Shown here one piece after another: positions 44,220 to 52,422 of a stretch of DNA of 64,000 bases. Each line of letters opens with the position of its first letter. Position 1 is the stretch's first letter. Origin of the DNA: Roseospira navarrensis (GTDB lineage Bacteria; Pseudomonadota; Alphaproteobacteria; Rhodospirillales; Rhodospirillaceae); contig NZ_WIVE01000017.1 in assembly GCF_009601025.1 (NCBI RefSeq), positions 1 to 64,000 of the forward strand, read 5' to 3'. The position numbers and the translations under genes were made by a program. Below the pieces are notes generated by a model that was not told the DNA's origin, made no database searches, and saw only the letters and a program-made list of their open reading frames with translations.

Positions 44220-45586
44220 GCGACGCCGCGACAGCCTGTGCCACCGATGAAACCCTCATGGAACGGCACGCCGCCGCCGTGCGCCGTGTTCGCCTGGGCA
44301 GCCGCGCCGGTCTGGTCGCCCTGGGGCTGGTGCTGCTCTATCTGGTCTATGCCTGGTTCGCCTTCGACATTCCGCATCTGATCCGCACCGCCGAGCCGCA
44401 GCGCGCCGTGCTGCTGGCGACCGATTCCGTGGCCCACAAGGTCCATGTCACCAAAAGCCTGCGCAATCCCGGCTTCGAGGTCGCGGTCGAGGGCGAGCGG
44501 ACGGCCACCTACGAGCACTTGCCGGACTGGGTCCGGGCCGACGCGGCCGGCGAGGACGTGTTCGTCGATCTGGGCGAAGGCCATACGGTGACCATCGACG
44601 GCCAAACCCTGACCCTGACCACACCCGAAAGCGGCCCCATCACGGTCACGGCCACCGACGACGGCGTGCGCATCGCGTACAGCGGCGAAAAGCCAGACTG
44701 GGTGCGCGAGGGCTATAACGTCCAGACCGACACCCTGGTCAAGTTCGATGCCCGTCCCACCATCGACCGGCGTGTGCAGGTCACGCGCTCCAAGATGGAG
44801 ATCCATCGCTTCTTCCTGGGCTGGGAGCACTTTTTCTTTCCGTTCGGCTCCCAACTGCACGGCAAGTCGGTCGGGGAACTGGTGGACCTGGCGTTTTCCG
44901 CGCCCCGTCTCGACCCGGATCAATCCAATCTTGCGCTGATGGCCGAGACCATCTGGACCAACAGGGAATGGCAACACCGCGCCGTCGCCATCGCCCTGCT
45001 TGAAACCGTGCTGATGGCCGTGCTGGGGACCTTGACCGCTGCGCTGGTCGCGTTGCCGCTGGCCTTCGCGGCGGCGCGGACCTTCAACCGCATCGGCCCC
45101 GTGCGCTTTGCCCTGCGCCGCCTGTTCGACTTCCTGCGCGGCATCGACATGCTGATCTGGTCGTTGATCTTCATCCGGGCCTTCGGGCTGGGACCGCTGA
45201 CCGGCGCTCTGGCCATTGCATTTACCGACACGGGCACGCTCGGAAAGCTGTTTTCCGAGGCGCTGGAGAACATCGACAAAAAGCAGATCGAGGGCGTCCA
45301 GGCCACCGGCGCCAACCGATGGCAGCGCTATCGCTTCGGGGTCATTCCGCAGATCCTGCCGGTGTTCGTCTCGCAGGGGCTGTACTATCTGGAATCCAAC
45401 ATGCGGTCGGCCACCGTCATCGGCGCGTTGGGGGCCGGCGGCATCGGGCTGATGCTGGTGGAGACCATGCGCACCTCCCGCGACTGGGAGAACACGCTCT
45501 ACATCATCATCCTGACCATTCTGCTCGTGGTGTCGATGGATGCGCTGTCGAGCTGGCTGCGCCGCCGCCTGATCCTGGGGCGGTAG
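44216..45586 (+). CDS. phnE: phosphonate ABC transporter permease 2 with long periplasmic insertion
   Basis: A 456-residue permease, about 150 residues longer than PhnE1. One transmembrane helix (about 29-50) is followed by about 190 mostly hydrophilic residues rich in T, D and V (about 55-245). The PhnE core then contains AVLGTLTAALVALPLAFAAA, FLRGIDMLIWSLIFIRAFG and coupling loop EGVQATGANRWQRYRFGVIP. It would form a heterodimer with PhnE1. The insertion probably sits in the periplasm and may contact PhnD. Confidence 0.9.
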   Translation: MSDAATACATDETLMERHAAAVRRVRLGSRAGLVALGLVLLYLVYAWFAFDIPHLIRTAEPQRAVLLATDSVAHKVHVTKSLRNPGFEVAVEGERTATYEHLPDWVRADAAGEDVFVDLGEGHTVTIDGQTLTLTTPESGPITVTATDDGVRIAYSGEKPDWVREGYNVQTDTLVKFDARPTIDRRVQVTRSKMEIHRFFLGWEHFFFPFGSQLHGKSVGELVDLAFSAPRLDPDQSNLALMAETIWTNREWQHRAVAIALLETVLMAVLGTLTAALVALPLAFAAARTFNRIGPVRFALRRLFDFLRGIDMLIWSLIFIRAFGLGPLTGALAIAFTDTGTLGKLFSEALENIDKKQIEGVQATGANRWQRYRFGVIPQILPVFVSQGLYYLESNMRSATVIGALGAGGIGLMLVETMRTSRDWENTLYIIILTILLVVSMDALSSWLRRRLILGR

Positions 45587-45649
45587 CGGTCTGCGCCTTG
45601 GTGGTGTCGCCGGGACAAGCGGGCGCCATCCGCGTTCGGCGATGGATCC

Positions 45650-45976
45650 GAGCCGCCTGAACGCGAGGCATCCGGCCGTATCCGCCTTTCGGCCGACCCG
45701 AGGACAGCGCATTCCCTGCTGGCCCCGGTCTTGGCCGAGTTCGCCGCGCTTTTTCCCGAGATCGAGATCGAATTGCGCCTTGCCTGCACACTCGACTTGA
45801 TCACCCGAAACGAAACGGACGTCTCGATCCGCCACGCCGCCGCGATCGAGAACGATGCGGTCGGCCGGAATCTCTTTCCCTTGTCGATCGGCCCCTTGTC
45901 GATCGGCCCCTTGTCGATCGGCGTGGTGGCCGACGTCAACGGCCGGCTGAACCGGACCCCCCCCCGCGGGCCGTGA
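45650..45976 (+). pseudogene. LysR-type regulator remnant (substrate-binding domain)
   Basis: The frame encodes ASGRIRLSADPRTAHSLLAP, then VLAEFAALFPEIEIELRLAC and DLITRNETDVSIRHAAAIEN, a standard start of the LysR ligand-binding domain. The N-terminal helix-turn-helix is absent and no start codon fits. After NDAVGRNLFPLSIG, a 15-base unit is triplicated, giving PLSIG three times. Homology ends soon after in a short tail with a stop at 45976. Over two thirds of the gene is lost. Confidence 0.75.
45878..45922. repeat. three perfect tandem copies of a 15-bp unit
   Basis: CCCTTGTCGATCGGC is repeated exactly three times (45878-45892, 45893-45907, 45908-45922) inside the LysR remnant. Because the unit length is a multiple of three, it expands the PLSIG peptide without a frameshift. 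Perfect identity suggests recent slippage. Confidence 0.9.
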
Positions 45977-46134
45977 CGCTCTGGCGGCTTTGGTCGCCAA
46001 AACGTCACCGGCCCACACCTGATCCCGTCTCGACCCGCTTGAAGGCCCCTGAGTGAGCCGTTAGCGTTTCACGGGTCTCAAGGCGGCGCGCGCGCCGACC
46101 AGATCGCCCGGTTTCTCAAGAGGATGGACAGCGC

Positions 46135-49100
46135 ATGCCCGGCATCGTTCAGCTCAAGATCACCTTGCGCGACGTCAAGCCCCCGGTCTGGCGCCGAGTG
46201 CAGATGTCTGAAGACGCCAGTCTCAGCGACCTTCACGATGTCATTCAGGCGGCCATGGGGTGGGACAATGCCCACCTGCACATGTTCGAGGTCGGCGATC
46301 AGCGGTACACCGATGATCCCGTTCTTCGGGAAGAAGGGACTTGGGACGGCCGCGTGCAGGATGGGGCCCGCTGCACCCTCAAGAAAATCATGAAAAAGGG
46401 ATGCAAGTCGGTCTCCTACACCTATGATTTTGGTGATGACTGGCGTCACAAGATCGATATTGAAAAGCGGCTCGATGCCGAACCCGGCGTGGAGTATCCC
46501 AGGGTCGTGAAAGGGAAGGGCGCCTGCCCGCCGGAAGACATCGGCGGCGCCCCCGGATACGACATGTTTCGGACCATCGTGGCCGACCCCGCACACCCCC
46601 AGCATGACGAGATGGTGGAATGGTTTGGCTACGACGCCGATTTTGACGCCCAGGCCTTTGATCTGGCCGCGACCGATCTGCGGCTGGAACCGCTCCGGGC
46701 GGGCGTCCGCAAGGACGCCAGCGGCCGGGCGACGAAGACGCCCGAGTCCGGCGCCATGACGGAGAGACCCAACATGACCGCCGATGCGGACGACGGCGAC
46801 GGCTTCATCGCGGCCGCGCTGGCATCCTTGCGCGACGGGGCAGCCGGCGGCGTGGCTCAACAGCAGGCGATCCGGGCTCTGATGGCGCATCCCTCGGCCG
46901 CCGGTGGCCTCGTCCGCCGACTCCTGACCTCAGGTGACCCGGACCCGGCCGTGTTGCGCCTTATTGAAATGGTGCTGTACGAGGCCCGCCTGGACATGGA
47001 GGGCAACGGGAGACATGGCCGGCCCTGTCTCGACCGGATCGAGGCCGCGATCGGGGCGGTGGTGAAGGTCGAGGACGGCCTGTCGATCTCCGGCGTTCTC
47101 GGTCTGGTCCGCGCCTATGTGCAGGCCGACCTGTCCCCGCCCGATGGGCTGAGCGCCCTGGCCGTCTCGGAAGCGGACGACGTTGACCCGGATGATCGGG
47201 TGGCGATGGAACAGGCCATGCAAGAGGCGGTCGGAAACGTGCTGGCGGAGGTTGAAAGCCCGGAGGCCCTCCGCGACGTCTTTCGGGAGCTGCTGGCCGG
47301 CTTTCCCGACGAGGCCAGGGGCGAACTGGCCGCCATGATCGCGGGACGGTCCGAGGACAGCATCCCCAAACTGTGCCTGTACTGGCTGCTTGATCCGTTG
47401 GCGGATGTCCGGCTTGCGGCGGCCGTCGCGTTACGTGACCGCATGGCCCGGACGCCGTTGGACCGATCCATGATGGGCCTTCTGATCGCCGCGCGCCGCT
47501 GGATGCCGGCCGACGCGGCGCGCGATGCGGTCGATCAGACCATTTCGGCCGGTCGGGGCGGGCTTGTCGCGGTGGATGCCGACATGAGGCCCCGGTCCGT
47601 GTCGGAGGGCGCCCCGGTCATCGAGGAACTCGCGACCTCGATTCCGGACGGAGCGGGCGCGCAGCAGTTCGGGATTCTGGTGCGCCGTGGGCAAGGCCTC
47701 GCCCTGGCCATGGTGCTGACCAAGGCGGGGTTCGGGGTCAAGGATGCCTTCGTGATCGAAGGCGACCCCGAGGAAACCCGCGCGATGTTCGATGCGCTGC
47801 GGGCCGAGGCCAATGCGTCGGTTGATCTCGCCACCCTGACCGTGATGATCGGGGCCGCGCTGGGCGAGGGTCAGGCCCTGGGCCATCCCCCCGCCCCCGG
47901 TCTGCTGGACGTCCTGGATCTTCTTGCGCTCGACCCCATTGATCCGCTGTCGGCCGCGCCGGAAGACTGGGCCGCCAGGGCCGATCCCGATGGCGTGGTG
48001 GCCAAGGCCAGTGCGCAAAAGCGCGGTCGGCTGGTCAACGAAAGCGAAGACTGGCGGGTGACGCAGCCATTGGCCGCCGGCTGGTTCGAGACCGATGCCG
48101 ACATGCGAAGCCGGATCGACGAGTCGCGCACGGAGACGGAGGCCCGGAGGGCCGTGCTGTCCTGCGTTGAGAGGCGGCGCGCGTTCTGGGCCATTCAGAG
48201 CTTCAAGGGGGCCATGATCCTGGCCGCCGACAACCAACCCCGATTGGCGCAATCCTTTACTGCCGTCGGCCTGGCCCTGATGGATGGGCGTCCCCTGACC
48301 AAAATTCCCATCATGGAGTCCATCGTCGATGCCACGCTGGATTTCCATGAGGCCGATGGATTGGGTGAAGGTCTGGGCCTGGATGGTCCGGACCCGGATG
48401 ACCTGCACCTGGATGGAATCGGCTTCGAGGGGGCGGACCTGGACGCCCCGGAACCGGATCGCCCCCGCGAGTCGACCCTGGCGGACCTGATGGACATCCT
48501 GGGGAGCGGTGCACTGGCCCCGCCCGACCTGGCTGCCATTGACCGCCTGCAAGACTTCCTGGATGGCCCGAACTCTCCGGACAGCATCATGAGCCTGTCG
48601 GAACTCGACGGGTATCTGTTCTCGGTTGTCATTCCGGAACCGCCGCCTCCGATGCAAGCATGGCTGCCTGTCATCTGGGATGGGGACCAGCTTTCCGACG
48701 ACAATCCGATGGAAACCGCCGATGCTCTGAGCACGATCCTGCGTCGTTTCAGCCAGATCCGGACCGGCCTGGAATCGAAGGACCCGGCACTTGGCGTGAT
48801 CGTGTGGAGCGACACGGACGGAAAACGGCTGGTTTCGGACTGGTGCAGGGGGTTCCTGGAGGGCATGACGCTCTTCGAGCAGGAGTGGGGCCCCATCATC
48901 GCGAGCGCCCCCGAGGTGACAGCCTCCATCATGCTTGGCGTTGAGGGACCGGATTTCGACCAGCCGCCGGGACTCTCCGCGAAGCAGCTCGCCGAGGCGC
49001 GGGCGTCGCTGCCCGATCAGTTGCTCCCCATCGCCCGGACGCTTTGGGACCTCTCGCGTGGGTCAGCGGCGCCTGCCCGCACCGGACCGAAGGTGGGACG

Positions 49101-49158
49101 GAACGCCCCCTGTCCCTGTGGGTCCGGCAAGAAATACAAGAAATGCTGCATGCCGTGA
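46135..49158 (+). CDS. 1007-residue protein joining pRiA4b-ORF3-like, YecA/UPF0149-like and SEC-C modules
   Basis: Residues about 1-190 match the plasmid pRiA4b ORF-3-like domain (VQLKITLRDVKPPVWRRVQM, HDVIQAAMGWDNAHLHMFEV, YTYDFGDDWRHKI). Residues about 215-790 are mostly alpha-helical with no family I know, possibly HEAT-like around 390-460. Residues about 820-955 resemble UPF0149/YecA (SELDGYLFSVVIPEPPPP, WCRGFLEGMTLFEQEWGPII). The C-terminus is a zinc-binding SEC-C motif with cysteines 993, 995, 1004 and 1005. SEC-C and YecA modules occur with the secretion and ribosome machinery. The first domain is common in mobile elements. The three-way fusion suggests a nucleic-acid or ribosome-associated role, but that is open. 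Confidence 0.75.
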   Translation: MPGIVQLKITLRDVKPPVWRRVQMSEDASLSDLHDVIQAAMGWDNAHLHMFEVGDQRYTDDPVLREEGTWDGRVQDGARCTLKKIMKKGCKSVSYTYDFGDDWRHKIDIEKRLDAEPGVEYPRVVKGKGACPPEDIGGAPGYDMFRTIVADPAHPQHDEMVEWFGYDADFDAQAFDLAATDLRLEPLRAGVRKDASGRATKTPESGAMTERPNMTADADDGDGFIAAALASLRDGAAGGVAQQQAIRALMAHPSAAGGLVRRLLTSGDPDPAVLRLIEMVLYEARLDMEGNGRHGRPCLDRIEAAIGAVVKVEDGLSISGVLGLVRAYVQADLSPPDGLSALAVSEADDVDPDDRVAMEQAMQEAVGNVLAEVESPEALRDVFRELLAGFPDEARGELAAMIAGRSEDSIPKLCLYWLLDPLADVRLAAAVALRDRMARTPLDRSMMGLLIAARRWMPADAARDAVDQTISAGRGGLVAVDADMRPRSVSEGAPVIEELATSIPDGAGAQQFGILVRRGQGLALAMVLTKAGFGVKDAFVIEGDPEETRAMFDALRAEANASVDLATLTVMIGAALGEGQALGHPPAPGLLDVLDLLALDPIDPLSAAPEDWAARADPDGVVAKASAQKRGRLVNESEDWRVTQPLAAGWFETDADMRSRIDESRTETEARRAVLSCVERRRAFWAIQSFKGAMILAADNQPRLAQSFTAVGLALMDGRPLTKIPIMESIVDATLDFHEADGLGEGLGLDGPDPDDLHLDGIGFEGADLDAPEPDRPRESTLADLMDILGSGALAPPDLAAIDRLQDFLDGPNSPDSIMSLSELDGYLFSVVIPEPPPPMQAWLPVIWDGDQLSDDNPMETADALSTILRRFSQIRTGLESKDPALGVIVWSDTDGKRLVSDWCRGFLEGMTLFEQEWGPIIASAPEVTASIMLGVEGPDFDQPPGLSAKQLAEARASLPDQLLPIARTLWDLSRGSAAPARTGPKVGRNAPCPCGSGKKYKKCCMP

Positions 49159-49462
49159 CGTCGCCCCGGGCGGAAGACGCGCCATCGGGGCAATATCACC
49201 GGACCCGCACGCGGGGCCACTATGACGGACAGCCTGCTGGTCGAGGACCGGGGCGCCGAGGATAGCTTCAGCGGCCTCTTTAGGATCAGCCGTGCCTTCT
49301 GACGTCACCGGGGTCGGGTGCCGCCTTTGCCCCCGCCCAGCCTCCCCATGGAATGGGGAGGCTGGGGAGGGGTTGTCTCGGGTGGCCGCTGCGGTCCGGA
49401 AACGACCCGACCCCGGTTTTCAGTGATGGCCCCGAAAAATACCCCTTGGCGTCGGGCGCGAT
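49159..49462. other. 304-bp gap between convergent transcription units
   Basis: No gene is supported. It holds the 13-bp perfect hairpin at 49336-49366, which could stop transcription from either side although it lacks a T-tract. Confidence 0.5.
49336..49366. repeat. dispersed hairpin repeat (same family as 43170)
   Basis: CCCAGCCTCCCCA (49336-49348), loop TGGAA, exact complement (49354-49366). The arm and loop match the repeats in the phnD-phnE1 gap, showing that at least two copies occur in this genome. It separates the converging 1007-residue protein gene and the polysaccharide cluster. Confidence 0.7.
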
Positions 49463-50653
49463 TCAACGACGCGGGGCGGCTCCCAGCAGCTCGCGATAGA
49501 TCGCTACGATCCGGTGGCCCACGGCCTCGGCGGACAGGTCGGTTTCCACCCGCCGGCGGCTCTCGGCGCCGTACCGCCGGCGCCGCTCGGCATCGCCGGC
49601 CAGGGCCGCCAGCGCCGCCGCCAGGGCGGCGGGATCGCCGGGCGGCACCAGATCGCCGTTTTCGCCGGGCCGCACGATCTCGCGGCACCCCGGCACATCG
49701 GTGGCCACGATTGGCCGCCCACAGGCGGCGGCCTCCAGCAGGCTCTTGGGGATGCCCTCGCCGCCCAGCGAGGGTTGCACGGCGAGATGGGCCCGGGCCC
49801 AGACCTCGCGCACATCCGCGACGTGGCCGAGCCAGGTGATGCCCGGGTCCTTGTCCCAGGACTCCAGGTCCGCCCGACTGATCGCGGCATGGCTTTCCGG
49901 GTCGGGAACGCCGGCCAGCAGCAGGTGCAGCGGGGCCCCTTGCCGCCGGGCCTCGCGCACCGCCGCCACGGCAACGGGCACGCCCTTGATGGTGAGCATC
50001 CGGCTGACCACCGCGCAGGTGACCGCCCCGGCCTCGGCGTCGGTCTCGGGCGGGGGCAGTGGGGCGAAGCGCCTGATGTCCACGCCCGAGCCCGGCACCA
50101 GCCGCGCCCGCGCGCGGGAAATGCCACGCCCCACCAGAAGCGACAGGTCGTCCGGGTTCTGCAGCACCACCCGACCGTTGGGGCGATCCACCAGCACCCG
50201 CAGGACCGCGCTCAGGATGGCGCGGATCACGCGCGCCCGGAGCGAGGTCGCTGTGAAGACATACCCCAGGCCCGTCAGCGCGTTGACCATGGCGGGCCGG
50301 CCGGCGAAGCGGGCGGCCAGAGAACCGAACACCACCGGCTTCAGGGCGACGTGATGGACGATGTCCGGGCGTTCCCGCCGGTACAGAGCCGCGATTTCGG
50401 CGATCGCCTTCAACTCAGCCGGGGCGCGGCTGCGGCGGCGCCATGACAGCGGATGCACGCGGAAGCCTTCCGCCTCGATGGCGGCGCGATGATCGGTCAT
50501 GCGGGCGGCCACCGCCACGTCGAACCCCGCGTCCCGGGCGGCGCGGGCCATCGGCAGGCGATGGGACCAGAAGTACCAGTCCTCGGTCACGAGAAAGAGC
50601 AGCTTCGGCCGCCGGGGGCGGGACGGGATCGGGTCCTTGGAGGGCGCGGGCAT
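49463..50653 (-). CDS. glycosyltransferase family 4
   Basis: 396 residues with the GT-B fold of family 4. The N-terminal domain contains KLLFLVTEDWYFWSHRLPMA and DIVHHVALKPVVFGSLAA. The donor-binding C-terminal domain has PSLGGEGIPKSLLEAAACGRP and the E-x7-E motif. The ATG at 50653 is used; a longer frame would overlap the ligase gene. Last gene of the minus-strand polysaccharide cluster, 10 bases downstream of the O-antigen ligase. It probably adds one sugar to a lipid-linked repeat unit. Confidence 0.87.
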   Translation of the reverse strand: MPAPSKDPIPSRPRRPKLLFLVTEDWYFWSHRLPMARAARDAGFDVAVAARMTDHRAAIEAEGFRVHPLSWRRRSRAPAELKAIAEIAALYRRERPDIVHHVALKPVVFGSLAARFAGRPAMVNALTGLGYVFTATSLRARVIRAILSAVLRVLVDRPNGRVVLQNPDDLSLLVGRGISRARARLVPGSGVDIRRFAPLPPPETDAEAGAVTCAVVSRMLTIKGVPVAVAAVREARRQGAPLHLLLAGVPDPESHAAISRADLESWDKDPGITWLGHVADVREVWARAHLAVQPSLGGEGIPKSLLEAAACGRPIVATDVPGCREIVRPGENGDLVPPGDPAALAAALAALAGDAERRRRYGAESRRRVETDLSAEAVGHRIVAIYRELLGAAPRR

Positions 50654-50663
50654 GGAGGACGGC

Positions 50664-52352
50664 TCAGGCGGTTGGGGTGGCGGCGGCCGCCGGGTCCGGC
50701 GCGCGCGCGGTCCGCGCCACGGGCACGAGCGCAAGCGCCAGCCCCCATGCGGCCCAGAGAACGCCCTGGCGTCCCACATCCTGGGCCATCGGGGCGGCGG
50801 CGGCGACAACGGCGGCGGTCACGACCACCAGTACGATCCGCCGGTCCACAGTTCCGATGACGAAGGCGTAGACTCCGGCGCCCAGCGCCGCCGAGATCGG
50901 CAGCAGGAACGCGACCAGCCCGACCAGGCCCGTTTCCGCCGCCGTGGTCAGGTACCAGTTGTGGCTGCGGTTCGCGTCTGCCGTGAATGCGGTCATGCGG
51001 CCGGGGCCGTTGCCCATCACCGGCTTGATGGCCCAGAGCAGCGAGGCCGCCTGCCACAGCCGGACGCGCGCCTGATCCAGCGGCAGATCGTTGGTGAGCA
51101 GGATGAACTGATGGGCGACCATGCCTGGCATTCCCAGGCTGTCCAGCGGCAGGCCGGCGATGTCGGCGTCCGCGACATTCGAAACCGCGGCGATGATGTC
51201 GTCGTCCACGGTCATGGCGCGGAACCGTCTCAGGGTTTCTTCCTGCATCTCCCTTTGTTGCTGGACCGTTTCCTGGGCCTTCGCCGCGGCCTCGTCCGCG
51301 GTCATGTAGCGCCCGAAGTAGCTCAGAGGATCGTTCCGCTCGGAAAAGGAAACCACTTCCGATCCCCGCCCCTGGCCCGGGCAGGGCAGTTCCGACCAGA
51401 CGAGGTGGTTGGCGGCGAAGCCGGTGGCCGTGATGACCCCGAGCGCCAGCACCGCCCAGCGGCCCCAGCCGGTGAGCATCCAGGCCACCGCCACGGGCAG
51501 CAGCAGGACCAGCCCGGTGCGCGAGCCCGTGAGCAGGACCGCCAGCGGCACCAGCGCCAGCAGCGCGACCAGACCGCTCTGAAACCCACGGCCGGCCCCG
51601 AACCCGAGCAGCAGCGCACTGCTCAAAAGGGCGAGAACGGCCAACTGGATCGAGAAAATATTCGGATCGCCGGACAGGCCGTAGATCCGGTAATGGGTGT
51701 GGAATCCGGCGAAGATCCCCTCGGGGATCGGGCAGAACACCGTGTTGTAGCCGGAAAACGCCGCGCTGAGCATTGCCACGGCCAGTCCGATGCACGCCGC
51801 CCCCGCCACGGCGCGCAGGTCCTGCGCCGTGCGGAACAGCAGCACGATCAGGATCGCATAGGCGCCGCCCACGCCGAGACCCAGCGTTTCCGCGATGCTC
51901 AGCTTGAGGGACCCGAACCCGAACTGGCCGAGGGCGCTGAACGTCGAGGCCAGCGCCGCGACCGCCGGGGCCAGACACACCACCACGACCAGACGCATGA
52001 ACCCGCTGTCCCGCAGCCGCCGGAGCAGGAGGGGCAGCGCGCCCAGCATGGCCCCGACCATCAGATAATCCGACGGCGCCGACGTGATGCTGTGCGGGAT
52101 GCCCAGATTGAGCGAGATCGGGATGCAGGCGATGGCGACCAGCACCGCCGGCCTGGGGCGCACCGCCGCGACGGCGGCCAGTCCGAGCACAAGGACCAGG
52201 AGCAGGTAACTCGTCAGGGTCTCCGTCCAGAGGTCCGGGACCAGTCGGATCAGGACCGACACACACAGGGTCGCGAGGAAGAGGGGGACGGACCACGCGT
52301 TGGCCGCGTCCGACGGCAGTCTGGGGATCGGGGTCACGGCGTTCTCATCCAC
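50664..52352 (-). CDS. O-antigen ligase/polymerase family membrane protein
   Basis: 562 residues with about 11-12 hydrophobic helices. A large periplasmic loop lies at about 335-440 (after AANHLVWSELPCPGQ), followed by the conserved NRSHNWYLTTAAETGLVGLV block containing the H-N of the Wzy_C/O-antigen ligase family. These proteins either polymerise repeat units or ligate polymer to lipid A core; sequence alone does not separate the two. The periplasmic loop is longer than usual. Low-complexity Ala/Pro tail. Confidence 0.85.
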   Translation of the reverse strand: MDENAVTPIPRLPSDAANAWSVPLFLATLCVSVLIRLVPDLWTETLTSYLLLVLVLGLAAVAAVRPRPAVLVAIACIPISLNLGIPHSITSAPSDYLMVGAMLGALPLLLRRLRDSGFMRLVVVVCLAPAVAALASTFSALGQFGFGSLKLSIAETLGLGVGGAYAILIVLLFRTAQDLRAVAGAACIGLAVAMLSAAFSGYNTVFCPIPEGIFAGFHTHYRIYGLSGDPNIFSIQLAVLALLSSALLLGFGAGRGFQSGLVALLALVPLAVLLTGSRTGLVLLLPVAVAWMLTGWGRWAVLALGVITATGFAANHLVWSELPCPGQGRGSEVVSFSERNDPLSYFGRYMTADEAAAKAQETVQQQREMQEETLRRFRAMTVDDDIIAAVSNVADADIAGLPLDSLGMPGMVAHQFILLTNDLPLDQARVRLWQAASLLWAIKPVMGNGPGRMTAFTADANRSHNWYLTTAAETGLVGLVAFLLPISAALGAGVYAFVIGTVDRRIVLVVVTAAVVAAAAPMAQDVGRQGVLWAAWGLALALVPVARTARAPDPAAAATPTA

Positions 52353-52422
52353 TGGGTCGGCAAGTGCATCGGAGGAGCGGGCCTGGGGCGGGGTCGGTGT
52401 CGAGCCGAATGGACGCGCCCCA

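Larger units (their letters stand above)
45587..46134. other. 548-bp gap containing only a LysR remnant
   Basis: Between phnE2 and the next intact gene there is only the pseudogene at 45650-45976. The remaining flanks hold no other supported feature. Confidence 0.6.

Noticed and set aside
45731-45976. A separate intact small gene of 81 codons
   Set aside because: Its sequence is an internal piece of a LysR ligand-binding domain with upstream homology outside its start codon, so it is a remnant.
44150-46018. Long minus-strand frame across phnE2 and the LysR remnant
   Set aside because: Contains low-complexity Q/R/G/D text without domains and is opposite a clear permease gene.
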